From Cyanobacteria bacterium OH_CDB_20 (GTDB lineage Bacteria; Cyanobacteriota; Vampirovibrionia; Gastranaerophilales; Gastranaerophilaceae): a stretch of 12,929 bases of DNA. The DNA lies in the NCBI GenBank assembly GCA_023415935.1, contig JAEZIX010000106.1:1-12929 (forward strand). The letters are read 5' to 3'. Below are positions 1 to 6,415 of this stretch, piece by piece. Below the pieces are notes generated by a model. That model was not told where the DNA came from, did no database searches, and worked only from the letters and a program-made list of their open reading frames with translations. The translations under genes and the position numbers were made by a program. How positions within the stretch are numbered: the first letter of the stretch is position 1; every line of letters starts with the position of its first letter.

Positions 1-1
1 G

Positions 2-217
2 GGTAAGGATAACTGTGATGAAGTACTCTATGTAGCAACAGCTAAGAATCTTGATGCAGGAATGAAAATATCACCTCAATTTCCAATCTTGATTTTGGTG
101 GATGTATTGTACATGTATTATTTTGAAAATGATGCAAACAAGAAAATGTCCAAATATAGAGATACCCTTTCTGCTTTACAGGGAGGAAAAGCAAATAATA
201 AAAGAGAGAAAAAATGA
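2..217 (+). CDS. RpiR/MurR-type transcriptional regulator, C-terminal fragment
   Basis: The window opens inside a reading frame of 71 codons that ends at TGA 215-217. The fragment runs from GKDNCDEVLYV to a lysine-rich tail. It resembles the end of the SIS (sugar isomerase) domain of RpiR/MurR regulators: a hydrophobic strand, then ISPQFPILILVDVLYMYYF, then a helix with KYRDTLSAL. In that family the SIS domain binds a phosphosugar and an N-terminal helix-turn-helix, lost here beyond the window edge, binds DNA. RpiR-type regulators often control GlcNAc, MurNAc and sialic-acid genes, which matches the neighbours. The gene ends 20 bases before the ROK kinase and is probably cotranscribed with it. 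It is a plausible local regulator of the divergent promoters at 2024-2261. The call rests on the SIS tail alone, so another SIS-domain protein is possible. Confidence 0.65.
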   Translation, partial: GKDNCDEVLYVATAKNLDAGMKISPQFPILILVDVLYMYYFENDANKKMSKYRDTLSALQGGKANNKREKK

Positions 218-237
218 AAAGGAGATAGAGTATTAAA

Positions 238-1188
238 ATGAAGGATAAATGGTATTTGGGAATTGATATTGGTGGGACTGCAGTAAAAATTGGATTGATG
301 AACGAAGAAGGAGAAATACTTAAGACTTGTACAGAAGCTGTAAATTTTGATGGCTATGAAACGCCGATTCTTGAGACGGTAAAAAAATCAATTACTTTCT
401 TCTTAAAAGAAAATACTGAGTATGAAAAAAAGCTATGTGGAGTAGGGGTATCAGCTACAGGACAGATTGACACCAGTAGTGGTATTGTAATTGGAACAGC
501 AGGGCACATTAAGAATTGGATGGGAAGCAAAATTAAGGAAGAGTTAGAAGAACTGTTGAAATTACCTGTTTCTGTAGCCAATGATGCCAACTGTGCTGCA
601 CTGGGTGAATATTGGATAGGAGCAGCAAAAGGTGTTCAAAATGTAATCGTGATTACAATAGGGACAGGTGTTGGTGGAGGAATTATTACTGGAGGGAAGC
701 TTTTATTAGGCGCACAAGGAATTGCGGGGGAGTTAGGACATTTTATTATTCAAGCAGATGGAAAGAGCTGTAGTTGCAAGAGTAGAGGGTGCTATGAAAA
801 GTATGCATCTACGACAGCACTAATAGAGCTGATAAATGACGAAATATCAATGTGTAGGTTAGAAGCATTCGCAGATAGAGTAAATGGAAAGACAATCTTT
901 CAAGAATTAAAAAAGGGTAATAAGCAGTTGGCACAGTTAGTAGATCATTGGATTGATTATGTCGCAGCAGGTATGGTAAGTCTTATACATATTTTTAACC
1001 CATCATTGATGCTAATTAGTGGTGGAGTTAGTTCACAGAAGGAGCTATTTATTGATAAGTTAGAAAGCAAGATTAGAAAGCAAATTATGCCAAGTTATGG
1101 AGTGGGACTTAGGATAGAGAAGGCAGCATTAGAAAATAGCGCTGGACTGGCAGGAGCGGTATACAATCATATTTTTAGTCAAAATTAA
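238..1188 (+). CDS. ROK-family sugar kinase (probable N-acetylhexosamine kinase)
   Basis: This 316-residue protein is the usual length for ROK kinases, which transfer phosphate from ATP to the C6 hydroxyl of a hexose or hexosamine in the cytoplasm. The N-terminal ATP-binding motif is GIDIGGT (8-14). The catalytic aspartate is D116 in ANDANCAA, and a glycine-rich loop GTGVGGG lies at 142-148. The ROK zinc site is present: H168 in GELGH and cysteines C178, C180 and C185 in CSCKSRGCYE. The glycine that normally follows the second cysteine is replaced by lysine. The start at 238 places the phosphate-binding motif at the correct distance from the N-terminus. The nearest purine-rich site, AAGGAG at 219-224, is 13 bases upstream, which is rather far. 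Next to nagB, nanE and nagA, the likely substrate is ManNAc or GlcNAc (NanK/NagK-like role). Glucokinase-type specificity cannot be excluded from sequence alone. Confidence 0.88.
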   Translation: MKDKWYLGIDIGGTAVKIGLMNEEGEILKTCTEAVNFDGYETPILETVKKSITFFLKENTEYEKKLCGVGVSATGQIDTSSGIVIGTAGHIKNWMGSKIKEELEELLKLPVSVANDANCAALGEYWIGAAKGVQNVIVITIGTGVGGGIITGGKLLLGAQGIAGELGHFIIQADGKSCSCKSRGCYEKYASTTALIELINDEISMCRLEAFADRVNGKTIFQELKKGNKQLAQLVDHWIDYVAAGMVSLIHIFNPSLMLISGGVSSQKELFIDKLESKIRKQIMPSYGVGLRIEKAALENSAGLAGAVYNHIFSQN

Positions 1189-1193
1189 TAGAG

Positions 1194-1241
1194 AAAAAGA
1201 ACAAGCGACGATAACGGAGAAAATCGTCGCTTGTTCTTTTT
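1194..1241. terminator. bidirectional intrinsic terminator between the convergent ROK kinase gene and nagB
   Basis: A perfect 14-base inverted repeat (1199-1212 and 1223-1236) encloses a 10-base loop. The left arm reads GAACAAGCGACGAT. Five A residues precede the left arm and five T residues follow the right arm, so the stem can extend to 19 pairs and each strand ends in a U-tract. It lies 5 bases after the ROK stop codon and 20 bases beyond the nagB stop codon. It would therefore end transcription arriving from both sides. Confidence 0.93.
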
Positions 1242-1261
1242 ATAAAGGGAGTTTTTAGATG

Positions 1262-2023
1262 TTATTTTACCGTAGTATATAGCTTATCTGGCAATTTGGC
1301 TAAGGCAGCTTCATCTGCAATAATAGTTAGATCGTGATGAAACTGCAATATAGAAGCAGGAAACTTAGGTGTTACAGCTTCCATAAAGGAATGATAAAGC
1401 GCATCTGCTTTGGCCTCTCCAGTGGCAATTAGAACTACTTTATTTGCTTGTAGAATATACCTGATTCCCATAGTAATGGCTTGCCTTGGAACTTCGTTAA
1501 TGTTATTAAAGAGTCTTGCATTTGCGGCAATAGTGTTTTCACTTAGATTTACAACATGGGTATCCAAAATAAAATGGTCATTTGGTTCATTGAATCCAAT
1601 ATGTCCATTGTTTCCAATACCAAGAATTTGTAGGTCAATGCCACCAACAGAATGAAGATAAGAATCATATAAAGAACAAGCTTTGTTCAAATCTTGTGAA
1701 TATCCATTTGGTACATGAGTATTTTCAGGTGGAATATTAATCTTAGAGAATAAGTGCTCATGCATGAAGTGATGATAACTTTGTTCGTTATCAGGGGGAA
1801 GCCCCACATATTCATCTAGATTAATAGAAATGGTATTGGAAAAATCAAGGTCTCCTTTTTCATACCACTCTACTAATTGCTTATAAGTACCAATGGGTGA
1901 AGTGCCGGTGGCTAGTCCTAGTACACTATTAGGTTTTCCAATGACTTGTGCGGAAATGAGATTGGCAGCCCGTCGGCTAACAGCCTGATAATCTTTTTCT
2001 TTGTAAATTCTGATATGTTCCAT
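1262..2023 (-). CDS. nagB: glucosamine-6-phosphate deaminase (isomerase)
   Basis: NagB converts glucosamine-6-phosphate to fructose-6-phosphate plus ammonia in the cytoplasm, the last dedicated step of GlcNAc catabolism. The 253-residue length is normal. Visible signatures are the phosphate loop GLATGTSPIGTY (36-47), SINLDEYVGL (67-76) with catalytic D70, and GIGNNGHIGFNEP (135-147) with H141 and E146. The position equivalent to the E. coli D141 is N139. As I recall, the NGH form is common in Gram-positive NagB proteins, so this is not a sign of inactivity. The C-terminal half is complete, with the ATGEAKADAL segment at 200-209. The ATG at 2023-2021 is preceded by an AGAGAGGA ribosome site 8 bases upstream. 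It has its own promoter and is transcribed away from the main operon, so it can be expressed separately from nagA. Confidence 0.96.
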   Translation of the reverse strand: MEHIRIYKEKDYQAVSRRAANLISAQVIGKPNSVLGLATGTSPIGTYKQLVEWYEKGDLDFSNTISINLDEYVGLPPDNEQSYHHFMHEHLFSKINIPPENTHVPNGYSQDLNKACSLYDSYLHSVGGIDLQILGIGNNGHIGFNEPNDHFILDTHVVNLSENTIAANARLFNNINEVPRQAITMGIRYILQANKVVLIATGEAKADALYHSFMEAVTPKFPASILQFHHDLTIIADEAALAKLPDKLYTTVK

Positions 2024-2080
2024 GTTTATTATCCTCTCTTTCTTTTTGAGTGTCCACCTGGTAATTGGTTTGTCTTGCTC

Positions 2081-2109
2081 ATTATAGGCAATAGTTCAAA
2101 ATGTCACAA
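2081..2109 (-). promoter_or_regulatory. sigma-A promoter for nagB
   Basis: Read on the minus strand, there is a perfect TATAAT -10 box (complement of 2081-2086). Seventeen bases upstream is TTGTGA (complement of 2104-2109), a 4-of-6 match to the -35 consensus. Transcription would start near 2074, leaving a leader of about 50 bases before the nagB ATG. Confidence 0.7.
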
Positions 2110-2130
2110 CAGATAAGCAGAATTTAGAAA

Positions 2131-2138
2131 GAAATTTC
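2131..2138. repeat. 8-base palindrome GAAATTTC, possible operator element
   Basis: A perfect palindrome lies between the two promoters, 22 bases upstream of the nagB -35 box. Such a short AT-rich palindrome can arise by chance. It is listed because it sits in a control region with two other dyads. Confidence 0.3.
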
Positions 2139-2173
2139 ACATAAATTACATAAAAATAGGATTTTTAGTGAGT

Positions 2174-2186
2174 ACTTTCTGAAAGT
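2174..2186. promoter_or_regulatory. 13-base palindrome ACTTTCTGAAAGT, candidate operator
   Basis: Two perfect 6-base arms flank a single central T. The site ends 10 bases upstream of the plus-strand -35 box (2197-2202), a position suited to an activator or repressor dimer controlling the main operon. The binding protein is unknown. The RpiR-like regulator at the window start is the nearest candidate. Confidence 0.5.
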
Positions 2187-2196
2187 TTATGTTTTA

Positions 2197-2225
2197 TTGA
2201 AATATCAATAACTGGTTGTTATAAT
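2197..2225 (+). promoter_or_regulatory. sigma-A promoter of the hexosamine operon
   Basis: TTGAAA at 2197-2202 and TATAAT at 2220-2225 are separated by exactly 17 bases. A TGn extended -10 element is present (TG at 2217-2218). This is a near-consensus housekeeping promoter. It would start transcription around 2232 and leave a leader of about 30 bases before the GH20 gene. Its strength implies that control depends on repression, fitting the dyads that overlap or flank it. Confidence 0.88.
2208..2222. promoter_or_regulatory. inverted repeat ATAAC-N5-GTTAT overlapping the operon promoter
   Basis: Five-base arms (2208-2212 and 2218-2222) flank TGGTT. The repeat covers the promoter spacer and the first half of the -10 box, where a bound repressor would block RNA polymerase. 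Its centre shares the word CTGGT(T/A)(G/A)TT with a site in the nagB leader (2058-2066). Treat it as a candidate operator only. Confidence 0.35.
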
Positions 2226-2261
2226 GCATTTATTCAGGCTAGAGGATGGGAGGAAAGTTAA

Positions 2262-4112
2262 ATGAAGTTGAAATGGGATTTATTAGCGGATGACATAAGA
2301 TATATTGCTGAAGAGGCTGAATTATTTTTGAAAAATAGTCCTGATAGAAGTACATACTATATTTCTGCATTTGCCAATAGACAGAATGGTTATTTGATGA
2401 AGAAAGATAAAGACAAAATAATTATTCAATATGGAAAGCTAACTGATTTTTGTAGAGCATTAATGGTGGCAGCACAACAGGATGGAGAATATCAAATTGA
2501 AGAAAAGAAGCATTTTGGCGATTTTGGTTATATGGTGGATTGTTCCAGGAATGCGGTTCCCAAAGTAGATACCTTAAAGACTCTTATTAAGAGAATAGCG
2601 TTTATGGGCTATGACTTTTTAGGGCTTTATATAGAAGATACTATTAAGGTAGAAGGAGAACCTTACTTAGGATATATGAGAGGTGCTTATAGTAAACAGG
2701 AGATTAGGGAAGTAGCTAATTATGCTGCAGGCTTTGGAATAGAGGTGCGACCATATGTACAGACTTTAGCACATTTTAACCAAATCAAGCGCTATGAGGA
2801 ATATCAGAACATTATAGATACAGATGATATTCTTCTTGTAGGAGACGAATCTACCTATGAATTTCTAGAGAGATATATTAAAACGATAGCAGAAGGTTTT
2901 CAGGCCAAGAAGATTAATATCGGAATGGATGAAGCTCATATGGTAGGTCTTGGGAAATATTTAGATAGAAATGGATATAAGAACCGATTTAACATTATGT
3001 ATGATCATCTTGAGAAAGTAACGGATATTTGCAAAAAATATGGATTACAGCCCCAGATGTGGAGTGATATGTTTTTCCGACTTGCTTTTGGAGGTGAGTA
3101 TTACATAGAAGATGCAGAATTAAAGTCAGAGATAAAAATACCTAAAGGTTTGGAACTAGTATACTGGGACTACTATTCATGTGATGAAGAGCGCTATGAT
3201 AATATGTTAAAACGTCACAAAATCTTAACAGAACATATAGGGTTTGCAGGAGGCGCTTGGAAATGGACAGGATTTGCACCACATAATCAATATAGTTTAA
3301 AAACCAGTAAAGCAGCATTGACAGCATGTATCAAGAATAATCTTGATTCTGTAGTGATTACTGGGTGGGGAGATAATGGAGCAGAAGCAAGTCTATTCTC
3401 TACACTTCCAGCACTTTATTTCGATGCCAATATGGCTTATGAGTCAAAAATGATAGATACACCATTTTATATGATGACAGGGATAAGAATGGAAGATTAC
3501 ATGTTAGTTGATATAGTAAATCCATTTTCTGAGATACAAGATAAGCATAACAATGCGAGTAAATATTTTTTATACAATGACCCTCTTATAGGTACATTTG
3601 ATTCTGTAGCAGTGGGAATAGAAAAGAATTACTATTATTTAGCAACAGAGAAATTAAAAGAGTGTATTAATAATAATCCACAAAGTTCATTTATTTATTT
3701 GTTCCAGACATTAGAAAAGTTATGTAGGGTATTAGAGTGCAAGTTAGAGTTAGGAATACGTATTAGAAAGGCATATATTTCAAGGGACACTCAAGTATTA
3801 AAGCAAATTGCAGAAAAAGAAATTCCAGAATTACAGGTAAGAATAGATTATTTCTATCATTCTTTTATGGAACAGTGGTACTTAGAAAATAAGACATTTG
3901 GATTTGAAATTCAGTCCATACGAATAGGTGGACTCAAGCAACGCCTTACAGAATGCGCAGAAAAAATTTGCTTATATCTACAGGGAAAAAGCGATTTTAT
4001 AGATGAGCTAGAGGAAGAGCATTTACCATTTCATTATTTTGAGCAAGATGATGTAAAATCACTCAATTATAATCTTTGGAGTGATATTATAAGTCCAGCT
4101 GTAGTGGGCTAA
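2262..4112 (+). CDS. cytoplasmic GH20-family beta-N-acetylhexosaminidase
   Basis: This 616-residue protein lacks a signal peptide or membrane segment, so it should act on imported oligosaccharides, removing terminal beta-linked GlcNAc or GalNAc. A short N-terminal alpha/beta domain (about 1-90) precedes a TIM barrel (about 90-400). The GH20 acid/base and assisting pair is D223-E224 in NIGMDEAHMVGL. Other pocket-type motifs are YVQTLAH (165-171), MWSDMFF, VYWDYY, GAWKW and GWGDNGAE, rich in the aromatic residues that line the sugar site in this family. About 200 further, mostly helical residues follow. The architecture recalls the pneumococcal GH20C type rather than secreted chitobiases. The start at 2262 has GGGAGG 8 bases upstream and follows a strong promoter, so this is the first gene of the operon. 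Family confidence is high; linkage and exact sugar are inferred. Confidence 0.87.
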   Translation: MKLKWDLLADDIRYIAEEAELFLKNSPDRSTYYISAFANRQNGYLMKKDKDKIIIQYGKLTDFCRALMVAAQQDGEYQIEEKKHFGDFGYMVDCSRNAVPKVDTLKTLIKRIAFMGYDFLGLYIEDTIKVEGEPYLGYMRGAYSKQEIREVANYAAGFGIEVRPYVQTLAHFNQIKRYEEYQNIIDTDDILLVGDESTYEFLERYIKTIAEGFQAKKINIGMDEAHMVGLGKYLDRNGYKNRFNIMYDHLEKVTDICKKYGLQPQMWSDMFFRLAFGGEYYIEDAELKSEIKIPKGLELVYWDYYSCDEERYDNMLKRHKILTEHIGFAGGAWKWTGFAPHNQYSLKTSKAALTACIKNNLDSVVITGWGDNGAEASLFSTLPALYFDANMAYESKMIDTPFYMMTGIRMEDYMLVDIVNPFSEIQDKHNNASKYFLYNDPLIGTFDSVAVGIEKNYYYLATEKLKECINNNPQSSFIYLFQTLEKLCRVLECKLELGIRIRKAYISRDTQVLKQIAEKEIPELQVRIDYFYHSFMEQWYLENKTFGFEIQSIRIGGLKQRLTECAEKICLYLQGKSDFIDELEEEHLPFHYFEQDDVKSLNYNLWSDIISPAVVG

Positions 4113-4122
4113 CTATTATAGG

Positions 4123-4146
4123 ACAATACGGAGCAGCGCCGTTTGT
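4123..4146 (+). other. weak intercistronic hairpin after the GH20 gene
   Basis: ACAA-T-ACGG (4123-4131) can pair with CCGTTTGT (4139-4146) around a 7-base loop, leaving one bulged T. No T-tract follows, so it is unlikely to be a full terminator. It may be a transcript processing or attenuation element ahead of the highly expressed binding-protein gene, or chance pairing. Confidence 0.3.
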
Positions 4147-4179
4147 TAATTATAAGAACTTTTTAAGAGGAGGAAGAAA

Positions 4180-5466
4180 ATGAATAGAAGAAAATTAACT
4201 AGGGTTTTATTTAGTACTGTGATCGCAACAAGTCTTATGCTAACAGGGTGTGGTGGTAATAAGAGTAATAGCACAGCAGGGGGATCAAAGGATGGGCAGT
4301 CAGCAGTAGCGCAGACTACTATTGAGTTTTGGACAATCTCACTGCAACCAACCTTTACAGATTTTTTCAATGAAAGAATAGCTGAATATGAAAAAGAGAA
4401 TTCAAATATCAAGATTAAGTGGGTTGATCTTCCTTATGAATCTATTCAAGAGAAGTTAGTTACTTCAGTAGCAGGTGGAACCTCACCAGATGTAGTTAAT
4501 TTAAATACACAAATGGCACTTACCCTTGCAGGGAAAGGGGCCTTAGTGGATTTAAATAAAGAAGCAACAGAGGAACAAAGAAGCATTTATATTCCAAGTC
4601 TGTATGAATCAACACAAATAGGAGATTCTGCTTATGCTTTCCCATGGTATGCTTCACCCAATATTATGTTCTATAATACAGAGTTATTTGAAAAAGCAGG
4701 AATCACAGATATACCTACTACATATGAAGAAGCAAATAAATTGGCTAAGCAAATGAAAGATGCAACAGGTGCATATCTTTATAACCCACCTGAATTCTTT
4801 AATATGTTATTTGAAGAAGGTATTCCTATATTAAATGATGATAAGACAGAAACAGCCTTCAATGTACCAGAAACAGTTGAGTTATTAAGCACCTATCAAG
4901 AATATACGAAAGCAGATATTCTTCCAAAAGATAAATGGGGAAGTTGGGATGAGGAGCTCAAATTATTTGAAACGGGAAAACTGGCAATTATTAGTTCTTC
5001 AGGATCTTCATTAGAAAGAATCAAAGATGAGGCCCCAGATATTTATGAAAAAATCGCAATTGCAGCACCTCTTACTGGAGCAGAGAAATTAAGTCGAAAT
5101 GCATTAATGAATATTGTTGTCCCAGAGGCTAGTGACAATCATGAACAAGCAATTAAATTTGCCGCATGGATTACCAATGATGCCAATCAGCTTGCTTTCT
5201 GTAAAGAAGTTGCAATCTTCCCATCTACATCAGCAGCAGTGGCAGATTCATTTTTTACTTCTGATACAGAAACATTGGAGGGGAAAGCAAGAGCAATGTC
5301 TGCAGAACTTAGTGATACATCCAAAGATTATTCTTTAGGAATCGAAGGACAAAGTGATATTCAAGATGATGTAAATAAGGTATATGAAGCGGCCATTATT
5401 AGTGGTATTGATATACAACAGGCTCTTGATAATTCTACTAAACTGGTAAATTCTGAATTGAAGTAA
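4180..5466 (+). CDS. ABC transporter sugar-binding lipoprotein (CUT1-type, extracellular solute-binding family 1)
   Basis: This is a 428-residue solute-binding protein that should be anchored outside the membrane and deliver sugar to the two permeases that follow. The N-terminus has basic residues (MNRRK), a hydrophobic stretch and a lipobox LTGC (21-24). Cleavage before C24 and lipid attachment are expected. A Gly/Ser/Asn-rich linker then leads to the mature domain, which begins near TTIEFWT (46-52). The segment VAGGTSPDVVNLN (97-109) is typical of family 1 sugar-binding proteins. A perfect AGGAGG lies 6 bases upstream of the ATG. The gene has the usual binding protein, permease, permease order. 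The ligand cannot be read from sequence. The surrounding GH20, NanE and NagA genes point to a hexosamine-containing di- or oligosaccharide. Confidence 0.92.
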   Translation: MNRRKLTRVLFSTVIATSLMLTGCGGNKSNSTAGGSKDGQSAVAQTTIEFWTISLQPTFTDFFNERIAEYEKENSNIKIKWVDLPYESIQEKLVTSVAGGTSPDVVNLNTQMALTLAGKGALVDLNKEATEEQRSIYIPSLYESTQIGDSAYAFPWYASPNIMFYNTELFEKAGITDIPTTYEEANKLAKQMKDATGAYLYNPPEFFNMLFEEGIPILNDDKTETAFNVPETVELLSTYQEYTKADILPKDKWGSWDEELKLFETGKLAIISSSGSSLERIKDEAPDIYEKIAIAAPLTGAEKLSRNALMNIVVPEASDNHEQAIKFAAWITNDANQLAFCKEVAIFPSTSAAVADSFFTSDTETLEGKARAMSAELSDTSKDYSLGIEGQSDIQDDVNKVYEAAIISGIDIQQALDNSTKLVNSELK

Positions 5467-5478
5467 AAAGAGTCAGAA

Positions 5479-5510
5479 ACCTTCCTTGGGCGAAAGTGTC
5501 TAAGGAAGGT
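5479..5510 (+). other. stable intercistronic hairpin downstream of the binding-protein gene
   Basis: ACCTTCCTT (5479-5487) pairs perfectly with AAGGAAGGT (5502-5510). Inside it, five more pairs, three of them G-U, can close the stem on a 4-base loop. It lies 12 bases after the binding-protein stop and only 7 bases before the AAGGAGG site of the first permease. There is no T-tract, so it looks like an mRNA-stabilising or partial-attenuation element. Such hairpins are known to raise binding-protein levels over permease levels in ABC operons. Confidence 0.75.
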
Positions 5511-5530
5511 AAAATTTAAGGAGGTTTGAA

Positions 5531-6415
5531 ATGAAAAGTAGGCACAAACAAACACTTAAAGCCTATCTATTTATGGCTCCAGCTTTAATTATTCTTATTC
5601 TGTTTGTATTTCTACCGATTTGTGGAAGTATTCCTTTGATGTTCTTTGATTATTCTGTATTAGGGAAAACAAAGTATATTGGTTTTGATAATTTTGTAGA
5701 ATTGCTACAAGATCAAGAATTTCGTACTGCCCTATTTAATTCTATTTTATTTGTAGTGATAGTTCCTGTCATTCAGATATTATCAGTTATTCTTGCATTA
5801 CTTGTTAATAGAAAAATGTATGGTATTACGCTATTCCGTACATTATTCTATATTCCAGTAGTAACTTCAATGGTTGCAGTAGCCATTATGTGGGGATTCT
5901 TGTTTGATTCTAATGGGGTGGTAAACACACTACTTATGGAAATGGGAGCAATTAGTAAGCCTCTTGGCTTTTTAAATAACAGTAAAACAGCCATGCTTTG
6001 TATTATGTTCATTACAGTTTGGCAAGGTCTTGGATATTATATGATGTTATATTTAGCAGGTTTACAGTCTGTGCCCAAAGAACTAGAGGAAGCTGCATGG
6101 GTGGATGGTGCGAGTAACTTTAAGACTTTATTTAAGATTAAGATACCTATGTTGAAACCTTATATTTGGTTTTGTTCTTTAAATTCAGTTATTTCGGCAG
6201 TTAGTGTGTTTGATGTAGTTTATGTATTGACAAAAGGTGGTCCCAATGATGCGACAAATGTAATTAATTATTACTCCTATGTAAAAGCATTTCAGGACTT
6301 CGAATTTGGATATGCAGCAGCAATTGGCGCGGTACAAGCTATTATTACTAGTATTTTAAGTATTGTGGTATTTGTCTATGGCAAAAGGGGAGGAGGCATG
6401 AATGGTAGTGAATAA
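5531..6415 (+). CDS. ABC sugar transporter permease, MalF/UgpA-like (CUT1)
   Basis: This 294-residue integral membrane protein forms half of the channel. About six hydrophobic segments are visible, near residues 12-34, 70-92, 104-125, 155-178, 211-233 and 258-283. The cytoplasmic EAA loop, which docks the ATPase, is clear at about 187-210: EEAAWVDGA followed by FKIKIPMLKP. TM1 followed by a periplasmic-side segment with YIGFDNFVELL is typical of the first permease in CUT1 operons. AAGGAGG (5518-5524) lies 6 bases before the ATG. Its last 14 bases overlap the second permease gene, indicating translational coupling and equal stoichiometry. No ATPase gene adjoins it. Confidence 0.94.
   Translation: MKSRHKQTLKAYLFMAPALIILILFVFLPICGSIPLMFFDYSVLGKTKYIGFDNFVELLQDQEFRTALFNSILFVVIVPVIQILSVILALLVNRKMYGITLFRTLFYIPVVTSMVAVAIMWGFLFDSNGVVNTLLMEMGAISKPLGFLNNSKTAMLCIMFITVWQGLGYYMMLYLAGLQSVPKELEEAAWVDGASNFKTLFKIKIPMLKPYIWFCSLNSVISAVSVFDVVYVLTKGGPNDATNVINYYSYVKAFQDFEFGYAAAIGAVQAIITSILSIVVFVYGKRGGGMNGSE

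Larger units (their letters stand above)
2024..2261. promoter_or_regulatory. divergent control region between nagB and the hexosamine operon
   Basis: This is 238 bases without a gene. It carries a promoter facing each way (2081-2109 on the minus strand, 2197-2225 on the plus strand) and several inverted repeats. These are an 8-base palindrome GAAATTTC at 2131-2138, a 13-base palindrome at 2174-2186 and a 5-5-5 inverted repeat at 2208-2222. A related word, CTGGTAATT at 2058-2066 and CTGGTTGTT at 2212-2220, appears close to each promoter. I saw no convincing catabolite-response (cre) element. Local binding by the RpiR-type regulator is likely but unproven. Confidence 0.75.

Noticed and set aside
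2140..2200. Possible catabolite-response (cre) element near TGAAAGTTTATG
   Set aside because: The central CG required by the cre consensus is absent, so the match is only to A/T positions.
4146..4412. Minus-strand open frame of 88 codons under the binding-protein gene
   Set aside because: It is a shadow of the lipoprotein signal and linker region with Leu/Ser/Phe-biased composition and no ribosome site. The plus-strand gene is well supported.
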